The notes below the pieces were generated by a model, which worked only from the letters and a program-made list of their open reading frames with translations, did not search any database and was not told the DNA's origin. DNA of 64,000 nucleotides from contig JADHYV010000001.1 in the NCBI GenBank assembly GCA_027604705.1, positions 868,001-932,000 on the forward strand, given 5' to 3'. This DNA comes from Allomyces arbusculus. Its lineage: Eukaryota; Blastocladiomycota; Blastocladiomycetes; Blastocladiales; Blastocladiaceae. Position numbers and translations under genes: made by a program. Positions 43,080 to 53,801 of the stretch are shown here, piece by piece; within the stretch, counting starts at the first letter, position 1; each line of letters begins with the position of its first letter.

Positions 43080-45598
43080 ATGGGCAAGAAGGGCAAAACG
43101 GGTAAAGGACGTTTGGACAAGTACTACCACTTGGCCAAGGAGCAAGGGTTCCGCTCGCGTGCGGCGTTCAAGCTGGTGCAACTGAACAAGAAGTACAATT
43201 TCCTCGAAAAGGCGCGCGTCCTGATCGATCTCTGTGCGGCGCCCGGCGGTTGGCTGCAAGTGGCCAGCAAGTACATGCCGGCGCAGTCGCTGATTCTCGG
43301 GGTCGACTTGGTGCCCATCAAGCCGATCCCGCGCGTGATCACGTTCGCGTCCGACATTACCACCGACAAGTGCCGCGCCGAACTGCGCGGCGAAATGAAG
43401 ACGTGGAAGGCCGATGTCGTCTTGCACGACGGTGCGCCAAACGTCGGTACCGCGTGGGTGCAGGACGCCTACTCGCAGTCGGAGCTCGTCTTGCATTCGC
43501 TCAAGTTGGCAACCGAGTTCTTGGCCAAGGGCGGGACTTTTGTGACCAAGGTCTTCCGGTCCAAGGACTACAATTCGCTGCTGTGGGTCTTCAACCAGCT
43601 GTTTGAGAATGTCGAGGCGACGAAACCGCCGTCGTCGCGTAACGTTTCGGCCGAGATTTTCGTGGTCTGCCGTGACTTCAAGGCGCCCAAGAAGATTGAC
43701 CCGAAGTTCTTGGACCCGCGGCACGTGTTTGACGAGGTCGAGGAGCAGACTGTCGTACGTTTATCTCACATCGTGCGCTGGCAAACGGCACCGCTCGAAT
43801 CGCACAGTTATTCACGTTCCTCCCTTCATTCCAATAGACGCACCTCACGTCGGTCTTCCAGCCCGAAAAGAAGAAGCGCCAGCGCGAGGGCTACGGCGAC
43901 GGCGACTACACGCTCTTCCACACGACGACCATCTCGCAATTCCTGCAGTCCCCGGACCCGGTCGGCATTCTCGCCGCCAACAACACCATTGAATTCGCGT
44001 CCGACGCGGACCGCGCGCTGCTCACGCACGATCTCACGACCGACGAAATCAAGACCTGCTTCTCGGACCTGAAGGTGCTCGGCAAAAAGGACTTCAAGGC
44101 GTTGCTCAAGTGGCGCGTGGCCATGCGCGTGCACCTCGGGCTCGAAGTGCCTAAAGAACAGGCGCAGGCCGATGCCGCGGCGGCGAAAGCGGCCAAGGAG
44201 GCCGCCGAGGACGAGGAACTCGACGACGAGGAACGCATGGCGCGCGAACTCGACGCGCTTGCCAAGGAGGACCGCGTGCGGGCCAAACGCACAAAGCGCA
44301 AGTTGCGCGAGAAGCGTGCGCGCGAACTGCTGCGCATGCAGCTGAACATGACGGCGCCCACGGATGTCGGGACCGAACAGCAGGGCGAGGACGCGCTGTT
44401 CGATGGCGGCGCGAACGCGACGCGCGCGCTGGTCGAGGTGCAGGGGCTGTCCGACTCGGACTCGAGTGATGGCGACGACAGCGATTACGACATGGACGAG
44501 GCGGGGGTCGTGTTGGACGACGACGTGGCGCCGAAATTGTCGGGTCGCGCCGCCATGTTTTTCTCGAACCCGATGTTCGCGTCGATTTTCGAGGAGGAGC
44601 GCGCCAAGAAGGCCGCGGCGCCAAGCAAGGCTGGCAAGGCGACAGCAGCACCAGCAGGAGGGAAGGCGAGTAAGCGCGCGGCGGCGGTGATCGAGTCGGA
44701 CGTGGACATGGACGGCAGCAGCGACGAGGACGACGATTACCTCGACGTCTACAACCGCGAGCTCGAGGAGCAGTCGGCGTCGCGCAAGCGCAAGCGGCAA
44801 GAAGAGAAGATTGCGCGAACGCTCGCCAGCGACGACGAGGACGACGGTACGCGGCACGACGACTCGGACGACGACTCGGACGTGGAGCAGCCTGCGGCTA
44901 AGTCGCGGCGCACCGAGGCCATGGCCGCGTCGGATACGTCGGACGACAGTGATTCCGACGACGACGCGGGCGAGGCCATGGACGACGATGACGATGCGGC
45001 CTTCTCAGACGTGGACTTGGACGGCACGACAGGTCCGCCCGAGGGCGCGCTCACGACGCCGCACGCGCTCGCGCTCGCACACATGGTCAAGCAGAACAAG
45101 CATGCGGTGGTCGATGCGTCGTTCAACCGGTACGCGTATGCCGATAATGCCGACTTGCCCGCGTGGTTCCTCGAGGACGAGCGCAAGTTCAACAAGCCCG
45201 TCATGCCCGTGTCCAAGGAGACGGTGGAGGCCATCATGGAGCGGCGCCGCGCACTCGACGCACGGCCCATCAAGAAGGTGGCTGAGGCGAAATACCGCAA
45301 GAAGAAGCGCGCCGTCGCCAAGCTGACGCGACTCGTCAAGAAGGCCGCGTCGATTGCCGAGGCCGAGGATATGACCGAGTCGGCCAAGGCCACGGCTGTG
45401 TCGAAGCTGCTGTCCAAGAAGGTGGCCAAGCAGCACGAGAAGCCGAAACTGGTCGTGGCACGCGGCACGAACCGTGGTGTCAAGGGCCGCCCGGGGGGTG
45501 TGAAGGGCCGGTACAAGATGGTCGATTCACGCATGAAGAAGGAGCTGCGTGCGACCAAGAGGATTGGGGACAAGGCCAAGGGCAAGAAGCGCAAGTAG
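43080..45598 (+). CDS. SPB1: AdoMet-dependent rRNA methyltransferase Spb1
   Basis: Nucleolar methyltransferase that modifies 27S pre-rRNA (25S rRNA 2'-O-methylation in the A-loop in yeast) during 60S assembly. Exons 43080-43754 and 43838-45598 give 811 residues. The N-terminal FtsJ-type domain reads [49 protein letters not shown] (AdoMet site), [20 protein letters not shown] and [16 protein letters not shown]. Across the 83-nt intron comes [20 protein letters not shown]. The middle is basic and acidic low complexity ([20 protein letters not shown]). The C-terminal Spb1 domain follows ([55 protein letters not shown]). Convergent with MEMO1, 287 bp apart. Very sure. Confidence 0.96.
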
Positions 45599-45885
45599 AT
45601 GTTGAATGGATCTGGGGCGTGATGGGTGTGGTATTCATGTTTATTTCTCGCTCGAATCGACACGATGGCTTCGGGCACGCTCTGTCTCGTTCAGTTGCTC
45701 TCGTTCTGCTGACAGCGCCTGCTCGCGTGCCTACCAAGCGCAAGCCAAAGCAGCGTTCAGTCGAGAGATTGATGAAATAACAAGCAACTATTTACAAAAG
45801 GACCAGCGCTGACCCTTCAAAAACGACAAAGCGACTCGCTTTTGACACGCTGATCTCCACTTGCCAGCAGCGGATCAGCTTGGGC

Positions 45886-47367
45886 TCACTTTTCCATCTC
45901 AATCGCGTCCTCGCCGTCGTCGTCTCCCTCGGCCTCGGCCTCGGCCATCGGCTCGTCCTCGTCGTTGCGCAGCACCTCGCGCTCCTCGGGCTCCTCCTCA
46001 GGCATATCGTCCACGTCCGGTGCCGCCTCGTCCGGCGCAAGGAACCGCGGCACGTACGCGTACGCGGCCACGTAAGAAACGCTCGAGTCGTTGACACGCA
46101 CAACCTTAGAACTCTGTGCGTAGCACAGGAGTCGCACGACCGGCAAGTCCCCGCGACTCGCCGCCAACGTCTCAATCTCGCGCGCATGCACCAAATTGGC
46201 CGCCGTCACGGGCACCGTCAATTTTGCCTCCTGGACCAAAATCGTCTCGAGCGCGCGATCATACAAGTCGCGCAGCGCCGCCAGCGCAATTGCAATCGGA
46301 TTGCGCCCGCAAATCGTGTTCTTCGTCTCGGCAAGGTAGGCGCGGAACCCGTCTGCGTCGAGCCGCTCAATCAAGTGGATCGCGCGCCGGTCGAGCGCCT
46401 CGATGCTCTCGTGAATCGGGACGGCAGCTTTGGTTGTCATGGCCACGGCCAGATCGCGCGCGACGGTCGCGGGCCGCTGCACGGGCACTTCGGGCTCGCC
46501 CGCGACGTGCGGCGCGTCGTTCTTGTCGAGGTAGGAGGTGTCGGGCGCGGCGGGCGCGTGGGAAGCGTGACGCGCCAGGTGCGCGTGCATTTCGCGCACA
46601 TCCATGGGCTTGTGCAGCGCGCGCGGGTGCGCGCACGCGCAGGGCGGTGGCGGCGACGGTGTGTAGTACTGATACTTGAACCGCGTGCCGAAATGACAGA
46701 AGTCGGACGAAATGACAACGACGGCGTGCGGGTCGTGGTCAAGCACGTCGGCAATCAGCGACCCGTACACGCGTTCCTGGTCCGACGACAGTTGGCCGAC
46801 GAGGATCGGGACAATGGCCAGGTCCGGGTTCAAGTGCGCGAGGTACGGGTACTGCATTTCGAGCGAATGCTCGTCCTCGTCGTCCTGCACCGAGAGCATC
46901 GTGAAGTGGCCCGAGTCGGCGAGTCGGCGAATCGCGGCGCGGTCGACTTGCAAGTTGCCGAGCGGCGTCGCGATCGTGCCGCACGACGACAGGGCCGCAC
47001 CACGCAGGTAAATGTGGTGCGCGGGCCCGAGCACGTAGACGCGGCGAGCAGCTGTCAAATCGAGTGCGGCATAGCTCCAGGCGGCAGTCGCACCTGAGTA
47101 CGAGTATCCCGCATGCGGGGCAATGACGAGACGCGCGCCGCGCACGGGCTGACCGCGCGTGGGCGGCGGCGACCGCGATCCAGGCGCGTCAGGCACCTCG
47201 TTGGGCAGAGCCGACTCGTGTGGCCAGCCGGGTGCCGTGGCAGTCGCAAGCAGCCACCCGTCGAGTTGTCCGGCGAGGTCGGCGGCATCTTCGGTGTACC
47301 ACGACCCGGCGTGCGTGGCGCGGCGCGTCGGCAGTGGGGCCTGGCCGCGTGTCGGCGAGGAGGCCAT
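45886..47367 (-). CDS. MEMO1: MEMO1 family protein
   Basis: Member of the conserved MEMO family (dioxygenase-like fold, redox and cell-motility links in animals; function in fungi little known). A single exon of 493 residues, much longer than the roughly 300 usual. Family blocks in order: RRATHAGSWYTED, VIAPHAGYSYSGATAAWSYA, VYVLGPAHHIYL, CGTIATPLGNL, DEHSLEMQYPYLAHL, VVVISSDFCHFGTRFKYQYY, SIEALDRRAIHLIERLD and NTICGRNPIAIALAAL. The metal-site histidines in APHAG, GPAHH and SSDFCHFG are present. Extra length comes from a 20-residue linker after residue 50, an insertion of about 80 residues before the last third, and an acidic C-terminal tail (EEEPEEREVLRNDEDEPMAE). Start: ATG in MASSPTRGQAP, in the best context; upstream in-frame ATGs run into the promoter. 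Divergent from PLPBP. Confidence 0.92.
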   Translation of the reverse strand: MASSPTRGQAPLPTRRATHAGSWYTEDAADLAGQLDGWLLATATAPGWPHESALPNEVPDAPGSRSPPPTRGQPVRGARLVIAPHAGYSYSGATAAWSYAALDLTAARRVYVLGPAHHIYLRGAALSSCGTIATPLGNLQVDRAAIRRLADSGHFTMLSVQDDEDEHSLEMQYPYLAHLNPDLAIVPILVGQLSSDQERVYGSLIADVLDHDPHAVVVISSDFCHFGTRFKYQYYTPSPPPPCACAHPRALHKPMDVREMHAHLARHASHAPAAPDTSYLDKNDAPHVAGEPEVPVQRPATVARDLAVAMTTKAAVPIHESIEALDRRAIHLIERLDADGFRAYLAETKNTICGRNPIAIALAALRDLYDRALETILVQEAKLTVPVTAANLVHAREIETLAASRGDLPVVRLLCYAQSSKVVRVNDSSVSYVAAYAYVPRFLAPDEAAPDVDDMPEEEPEEREVLRNDEDEPMAEAEAEGDDDGEDAIEMEK

Positions 47368-47836
47368 GGTGGTTGGTGCCTGTCCTTGTGCGTTGGATCG
47401 GAGTGCTGACGTGAATCGTTGATGGAGAGCGCGCGTCCTGGTGCGCCGGTGCAGCGTATTTATATCGACGCGCTCGTGCGGCCAGTGCTGCCGACGACCC
47501 GCGCCGCGTTCGGGCACGTCCGCCGGCGTGGCGGTCGTCAACGTCGGTCAGCGCGAGTCAAACAAGCCAAACGAGCGAATCCCAAACAAGCGAATCCCGA
47601 ACGAGCGAATCCGGCAGCCGGTCGCGTCACACGAAGCGGCAGGCGCGTCGGTGGGCCAGCACGGGGTGACGATGGCTGTGGCAGCCGTGCCCCTGTCAAG
47701 TGTCAAACGGTTCGACCCACTCCCTCCCGATCAACCGCCATGGCCCTCTGCCGTCGCAACCGCCACCAACACCGTGCGCGACCACCATCGTCAACGACGC
47801 GGCGACAACACGTCCACGACTGCGCTGCTGCAGGCC
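47368..47836. promoter_or_regulatory. divergent promoter of MEMO1 and PLPBP
   Basis: A 469-bp spacer between two genes read outward. A TATTTATAT element lies at 47457-47465, about 90 bp upstream of the MEMO1 start codon. A 15-bp motif is repeated three times at 47569-47612. Frames open into PLPBP are noted, but the PLPBP start at 47837 begins a good presequence. Confidence 0.35.
47569..47612 (+). repeat. three tandem copies of a 15-bp motif
   Basis: Copies AAACGAGCGAATCCC, AAACAAGCGAATCCC and GAACGAGCGAATCC run head to tail. They lie about 225 bp before the PLPBP start and 200 bp before the MEMO1 start, so they could be clustered factor-binding sites. Confidence 0.75.
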
Positions 47837-49036
47837 ATGCCCGGGAAGCTGCGCGCGCTCACGACCACCTCTGCTCGCTTGCTGCAACTTGCTGCCGCCC
47901 CTGCGCTGCACCGTGCCACGGTCCATCGACCTGCCCTGCTCCAGCTCGCAAAGACAATCCATCGCAACGCGCCCGTGCGCACGCTCGCCACCGACGCTCC
48001 TAACACCGGCTCGCCGCTTCCATCTGAATCGAAGTGGGTGACCGCGCGCCCTTCGGCCCCACGTATTCGCGATCGCTCGCAACCGGCCGACCCGACCCCG
48101 AAACCCGACTTTTACCTCGACGACATGACCTCCGAGGAACTGCGCGCGCTCCCGCCGCTCGTTGACCCGGAACCGGGCACGCGAGCGCACGAGCTCTACC
48201 TCAACTACATGCAGGTCGTCGGCGATTTGCACCGTGCCGCGCGCGAGTCGCGCGACGCGGCCGATCCGGGTCTGGTCCGGCTCGTGGCCGTCTCCAAGAC
48301 CAAGCCGGCGTCGGACATTCTCGCGCTGCACGAGTGCACGCGGCACGACCATTTTGGCGAAAACTACGTCCAGGAGCTCGTCGACAAGGCCAAGGAGCTG
48401 CCGCGCACGCTGCAATGGCATTTCATTGGCCACTTGCAGACCAACAAGGCCAAGATGCTCACGTCAATTCCGAACCTCTACGTGGTCGAGACGGTGGATT
48501 CCCTGAAACTCGCGCGCGAACTTGACAAGCACTGGGGCAAGCATCACGCGGCGACGCGCGAGCCGCCGCTGCGCATCTTCTTGCAGGCCAACACGTCGGG
48601 CGAGTCGTCCAAGGCCGGGTTTGCGACCGTGGATGCATTGATCGAGACGGTGCGCACGATCCGCGCCGAACTGCCGAACTTGCAGGTCGCCGGGCTCATG
48701 ACGATCGGTGAGCCCGGGCGCGGCGACCGCGATTTCGCGACGTTGCGTAGCTGGGCCGAGCAGGTCGAGCAGGACGCGGAAAAATACGACCTGGAGGTGC
48801 AGAACTTGCACGCCATGGCGCGCCCGCTCGAGCTGTCGATGGGCATGTCGGACGACTATGCCGTTGCCATCAAACACGGGAGTACGAACGTGCGTGTCGG
48901 CAGCGCCATTTTTGGGAGTCGGACCTACAAGACGAGCGAGGCGCAGGCCAAGGCCGACGCCGCCCGGATGGCGGCGAGGCTCGCGGCCGAGGCCACAGCA
49001 GCAGAAGCAGCAGCAACGGCGGACCCGAAGCCGTGA
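47837..49036 (+). CDS. PLPBP: pyridoxal-phosphate homeostasis protein (PLPBP/YggS family)
   Basis: Binds pyridoxal 5'-phosphate and buffers vitamin B6 supply. A single exon of 399 residues. The C-terminal 290 residues are the YggS-type alanine-racemase-like barrel: LVAVSKTKPASDI with the PLP lysine, FGENYVQELVDKAKEL, WHFIGHLQTNKAKML, VETVDSLKLARELD, IFLQANTSGESSKAGF, VAGLMTIGEPG, LSMGMSDDYAVAIKHGSTNV and RVGSAIFGSR. The first 60 residues (MPGKLRALTTTSARLLQLAA, with Arg/Ser/Thr and no acidic residue) look like a mitochondrial targeting sequence followed by a linker. A C-terminal Ala/Glu tail is extra. Start at 47837 chosen because the presequence begins there; a cytosolic form from a later ATG (48126) is possible. 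Confidence 0.93.
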   Translation: MPGKLRALTTTSARLLQLAAAPALHRATVHRPALLQLAKTIHRNAPVRTLATDAPNTGSPLPSESKWVTARPSAPRIRDRSQPADPTPKPDFYLDDMTSEELRALPPLVDPEPGTRAHELYLNYMQVVGDLHRAARESRDAADPGLVRLVAVSKTKPASDILALHECTRHDHFGENYVQELVDKAKELPRTLQWHFIGHLQTNKAKMLTSIPNLYVVETVDSLKLARELDKHWGKHHAATREPPLRIFLQANTSGESSKAGFATVDALIETVRTIRAELPNLQVAGLMTIGEPGRGDRDFATLRSWAEQVEQDAEKYDLEVQNLHAMARPLELSMGMSDDYAVAIKHGSTNVRVGSAIFGSRTYKTSEAQAKADAARMAARLAAEATAAEAAATADPKP

Positions 49037-50037
49037 ACGTTGCAGCGCCGCGCGGGTCGAAGATCAACATTACATTGCTAGCGATTTCTCGTTCGGTCTG
49101 TTTCGGCTTCGGGAGAGGAACATCACCGAGCATGCCGCCATGCTGTTGAACGGTATCGTCGTCTTGTCAGCCAGGTTCATACTTCATGACCGCGCCAAGC
49201 CCCCTTGGCCCAATCGGCCTCATTACGCCCTATGGGTTTGAGCTTCATGCTTCATGGTCAACCTCACGTTGCTCCGACACAACAGCCGCAGCATCGGCTT
49301 GTCCCCCTGCTGATCATGAGCGGCAAACGAAAATGGATGGGCACGCGCGAGGACAAGGGGGAATGGACACAGGTGAGAGCAAATGGTCTCCGCGCACGCA
49401 ACAGCAACGCGCGTCTCCCACCCGCGCGGCTCCCACCACACCCCTGAAGATCAGCGCGGCTTGCGCTTGCGATGGCGACGCGCGACCATGAGTGAGAGAG
49501 CCATCGCAGCCGACCTATAAAGCAGATGCGCTCCCGTGGCCGCTGGCGCTCCCGCTCATCCTCTCTGCCAGACCGACTTTGACGTGCTCGAGACCCCCCA
49601 TAAGACTCGCGTGCGCCCCTGCTGCTTTTTCCCCCCGCGGCACGCATCCACGACAAGACGACGACGTGCTCAACTGCCCCCGGCCGCGGACCGCTGTGCG
49701 CTCCCGACCAACCAAACCAAGAAATCCGCTGCCCGCGCCCGTGCATCGGTTCCCGAGTGGAAAAGGAAAGAAAGTTTGAGAGTTTGGCTGTTGCTGCTGT
49801 CCGCTCGCTGCACCGTCAACCGCGTCGATTGATTGGCCCACCGCACCGCTTCCAACGTCGGCATCAGCTCGCCAAGGCACCGCTTTTGGAGCTCCTGCTT
49901 TGCCCGCCTGCTCAAGTCGTGATCCGCCCATCCCTGCGGCCGACCAAGTGCCCCGTCGACTGCGCGACCGGCCCCACCGCTCGCTGCTCTATTCCTCTCC
50001 AAGTGCATCCAAACGCACCAACCGCTCTCGATCCAAG
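49037..50037 (+). other. intergenic, no gene seen
   Basis: One kilobase between PLPBP and the BTG/Tob gene. No ORF with motifs or codon bias. The second half is C-rich and includes the probable promoter and leader of the next gene, whose frame is open from 49900. Confidence 0.4.
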
Positions 50038-51096
50038 ATGATGTCTACGGCCTCGAACCCGTCCTCGACCGCGTCGACCGCTGCTGCCCGAGTCGCTGCA
50101 CACCGTCGCGGATCGACGAGCAGCGCCGTCTCGGCCTCGTCGTCAACCTCCTCGTCCCCGCGGCACCTGCACTTTGACGCTCCGACGACGGCCCCGGCAA
50201 CGCCCTCGGCCACGTCGCTCGACCTGCGCGAGCACGCGGCGCTCGGCATGGCGCCCGGCGGTAACTGGGCGACGCCCGCGGGCTTTGTCCCGCAACGGCG
50301 CCGTTCGTCAGCGAGTTCAACGGCGAGCCTGGCTGCGCTGGCCGCGGCCGCGACCTACTCGCCGCAAGAGATCTACGCATTCCTGCTCGTCTCCAAGGAA
50401 CTGGCTGCAGCCGCCGAATTCTTGTGCCAGCTGCTGCACCTCGGCGGCCTACACGACGACATTCTCATGTCCGAATTCAAGACGATTTTGCTCGACACGA
50501 TGGCGGCGCGGTTTGCCGATACCTGGGACATTCGCGCGCCCAAGCGTGGGATCGCGCGGCGCACAATCGCGCACCACCCACCGCGGTCGGTCATCAAGCC
50601 GCACACGCGCGCGCATACGGCTCCCGTCCCCGCCGCGGGCGCCTACCGCGCTGACCCGATCTTGGCCGCTGCGTTCCGCCAGTGTCATCTCGACCCGGCC
50701 CACCTGCCGTCGCTGCTGCCCGTCTCTTTCACGCTGACCGTGTCCCCCGGGCTCGTGTCCTACACGACCAACGACGTGCCCGGGTTCCTGCCTGTGCACT
50801 TGTTTGAAGCGCGGCCCTACTTGCCGCCGCGGTTCCAGGAGCCGGTCGATCACGGTGCCGAGATTCGCATGCGCGCGATGCGGTCGGTCGAGCTCGGGCA
50901 TGTCGCGCTAGATGAGTTTGACCTCGACTCGTACTTTGGCGGCGGGAACGTGCCGGCACGTCGGCCGTCGCTCGCGGCGGTGGTTGCCGACCACGAGGCC
51001 AAGGCCGCGTCGAACGCGCACGACCAGCAGCAGCAACCGCAGCAGGCGGCGCGGCACCCTCGCCAGACGTCGGCAGCGTGGCCGCCCATGCATTGA
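50038..51096 (+). CDS. BTG/Tob-domain (anti-proliferative) protein
   Basis: Probable member of the BTG/Tob family, which binds Caf1 deadenylase and restrains proliferation in animals. A single exon of 352 residues, start MMSTASNPSS. The Ser/Thr/Ala-rich N-terminus is disordered. The BTG fold begins at about residue 105: FLLVSKELAAAAEFLCQLLH, SEFKTILLDTMAARF, then a version of the box W-x-P-x-x-P-x-KG-x-x-x-R (TWDIRAPKRGIARRTIAHHP), DPILAAAFRQCHLD and LLPVSFTLTVSPGLVSYTTN, matching the LPxxxTxWVDPxEVSY block. Between boxes is a 30-residue basic insertion. The C-terminal tail is Gln/Ala-rich. Some box residues are altered (the usual FRCI is ARRTI), so the call is probable rather than certain. 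Confidence 0.65.
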   Translation: MMSTASNPSSTASTAAARVAAHRRGSTSSAVSASSSTSSSPRHLHFDAPTTAPATPSATSLDLREHAALGMAPGGNWATPAGFVPQRRRSSASSTASLAALAAAATYSPQEIYAFLLVSKELAAAAEFLCQLLHLGGLHDDILMSEFKTILLDTMAARFADTWDIRAPKRGIARRTIAHHPPRSVIKPHTRAHTAPVPAAGAYRADPILAAAFRQCHLDPAHLPSLLPVSFTLTVSPGLVSYTTNDVPGFLPVHLFEARPYLPPRFQEPVDHGAEIRMRAMRSVELGHVALDEFDLDSYFGGGNVPARRPSLAAVVADHEAKAASNAHDQQQQPQQAARHPRQTSAAWPPMH

Positions 51097-52487
51097 GTTG
51101 GTTGCGGGTCAAGGAGTCATCTCTTTTTGTGTCGCGTGTGTGTTGCCAACTGCTCCCGGCTGGTGCTACGCTTGGGCGTGAGGACGGGGTGTGGGCTCTG
51201 CCGCGCTGATTGCGGCCGTGATCGTGCACCTGCGCCCTTACCGCATCCCACCACGTCAAGACGCGCATCGCCGGATTCGGTTCTTTGTTGATGCCGTTTG
51301 TTGTCCTTCTTTTGATGATTCATTTCCCGTTCTCTCTCCCCTCGTTGTCCTTCCTGCGGCTCAGATGCGCTCGGCGTCGGCTGGCCCCCGCCCCCTCCAC
51401 CCCATCTGCCCCCCACCTCTCACCCGTTTCGTTCCCAAGACGCGCTGCACCGCCCGTGATTCCCTCCCCTTCGTCATCCTTCATCATTTCTCCGGCCCGC
51501 GGCCGACGTGCTCGTTCGCACTCGCGCAATCCATTTTTCTCTCTGTTCTTTTGTTCGGAGGTTCACTCTCTCTCGTCCACCCATGCTGTTTGACGTGTCT
51601 TTTTTTTCCTTTTCGTTACACGCATTATCCATTCTTGACTGATGATCGATCCATCGCGACCCGGCGGCGCCGTGCATCAAACGCGTGTGTGCGTCGTCGG
51701 CATTTCCAATATCAAGACGCTATTTCACACATCCATAAGTTTCGTTCTCGGCGCGTGGCAGGTCGGGGAAACGTGGTTGGGCACGCCCGTGTGCTGGGAC
51801 TGCCCGTCGAACGTGAGGGGTGGGGCATCAGTCGAACCAATCGAGGGGCACGGCCGGACGCGACCATCAAATGTGACCAGCGCGTCGATATTGTAAACAG
51901 AAGACGCGGAACGACCTCCAAATAACGAGGGGACGCCAAAACAACATAAATGACGAGGGGACGCCAAACAACATGACGGCGATTTGGACGATGGAGGAGC
52001 AAGCGGATACATTCGATCACGCTCGACGACCAGAACGGGACCACCGCCGCCGCCGCTTGCTTGCATGCGCAATCGTGGATGACAGCGGATGTGCACTGTT
52101 GGATGGCGCCCCCGACGACCGCGGCACGTTCAGCACCACCGTGGCGCCGACAGACCGTTGCCGTTCGTTAGGTAGTTACTCGTAGACTCCCACGACTGCA
52201 AGGCACGACAAAGCAACCCCGAGCCGAGGGCGGTGGCCGGGCCCACGCCGCGACCAGGTGGAGAAGACACGCAATGAAGCGAACAGTCATGTTTAGGGGG
52301 CGAAAAATAGCGATTTTGAACTTGTGTGGGGAAGAGAGGTATTGCAGGCAGAAGAAAGAAGAGGAGGAAGAGGAAGAAGAAAACCCATCAAACTAAACGG
52401 GCCCATGGTCCGTCATCTACGCGCGCACAAGCGCGCGCGCGAGAATTCGGCGGGCGGCCGACCCGGTGCAGATCGCGCGTGACAAAA
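51097..52487. other. long intergenic stretch, no gene seen
   Basis: Nearly 1.4 kb. The first 500 bp are pyrimidine-rich with many CTCTC and TTTTC tracts; the rest is mixed, with a short duplicated phrase (GACGAGGGGACGCCAAA at 51950-51966 resembling ATAACGAGGGGACGCCAAA at 51923-51941). A purine-rich GAAGA tract lies at 52332-52384, at the PRS1 3' end. No convincing coding frame. Confidence 0.45.
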
Positions 52488-53801
52488 CTACAAGGACGTG
52501 TGGAACAGGTACGAGATACTCTCGCCATTGTGCGTGCGGCGAATCGCCTCGGCAAAGACGGCCGACGCGTCCATAATCCGCAGCTTGGACGACATTTGCC
52601 GCTTTTCCGGCGCAATCGGATAGGTGTTGGTGACAATGACCTGGAAACGAACAAGGAAGTGAGTTGGAGGCACTGTTCGCGACAGCAATATGGGAAGAGG
52701 GTCCGTACGTCGTGAATCGCATCACATTGCTCCATTTGCGCGAGCGCGTCACTCGATAAGATGCCGTGCGTCGCCAGCACCATGACGCGGGTCGCGCCCC
52801 GGCGCAAGAGCAACTGCGCAACGGCAATAAACGTAGCGGGCTTATCAAGCACGTCATCGACGACAAAGCACGGGCGGCCATGCACGTCCCCGACCAACTG
52901 CAGCCCGTCCTCGTGCCACTCGGGCGCAATCACTTCGATCTCCGCCAACGAGTCGGTCGGCGGCAGCCTCGTGGCCGTGCACGGCTTGACAAACCCATTG
53001 GTCGCGGCGACCGGTGGCGGGACGGCACTCGTGTTGTCCTGGTGAATCAGGGCAAAGTCGAGCTTGAGCCGGTCAGAGAGCGACGTGACGCGGCTCACGC
53101 CGCCGGCGTTCTTGGACACGACGACGGCGTCGCGGAAATCGCGCACGTGCTCGCGAATGTACTTGCACAGCAGCGGTTCCGAGAGGAGGTTGTCGACGGG
53201 TTTGCTGAAAAAGCCCTGCATTTGGTCGCTGTGCAGGTCCATGGTGATGATGTGGTCGACGCCTGCGACCGTGAGCATATTGGCGATCACTACCAGGGTA
53301 GATAGGGATGGATCAGCCGCGGGAAATTGAGAACTGCGGACAACGAGACCAAAGCAGCGACACGACGAACGTACGCTTGGCCGTAATCGCGCCGCGCGAT
53401 TTCTTCTTTTTTGACTGCTTCGAGTAGGGCAGGAACGGGATCACGGCCGTGATACGGCGCGCAGACGAGGATCGCGCCGAGTTGACGAGGATCAGGAGTT
53501 CCATGAGCTATACATCCACGAATGATCACACATCGAGCAAAGTCAGTCGCGTTCGCTCCCGCGTGAGTGATCAGACCGTCGGTGCGCAGAAAGGAGCACA
53601 TACGTCGTCGTTGATGTTGTCTGACCCGGACTGGATAATAAACACGTCCTGGTTGCGCACCGAGACGCCGAGTTCAATCGTCTTTTCGTGGTTGGCGTGC
53701 GTCTTGACGTGCACGGGCGCCAGCGTCATGCCGAGCTTGTCGACAATGGCCTGCGCCAGCTCCGGGTGCGACGACCCGGCAAAGATCTTGGTGCCGCGCA
53801 T
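52488..53801 (-). CDS. PRS1: ribose-phosphate pyrophosphokinase, Prs1 type
   Basis: Makes phosphoribosyl pyrophosphate from ribose 5-phosphate and ATP for nucleotide, His and Trp synthesis. Minus-strand exons 53801-53604, 53507-53375, 53289-52709 and 52640-52488 give 354 residues. Blocks: [93 protein letters not shown] and [10 protein letters not shown]. The PRPP loop reads [17 protein letters not shown]. The usual DTxGT is DKPAT, as in the yeast Prs1 subclass (DxPGS) rather than the canonical Prs2-4 class. An insertion of about 35 residues ([20 protein letters not shown] onward) lies before the loop. Yeast Prs1 works as a hetero-oligomer with Prs3, so a partner elsewhere in the genome is expected. 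Confidence 0.93.

Noticed and set aside
45880-47097. 405-codon plus-strand frame opposite MEMO1
   Set aside because: Shadow of a conserved gene; composition dominated by Arg, Val and His.
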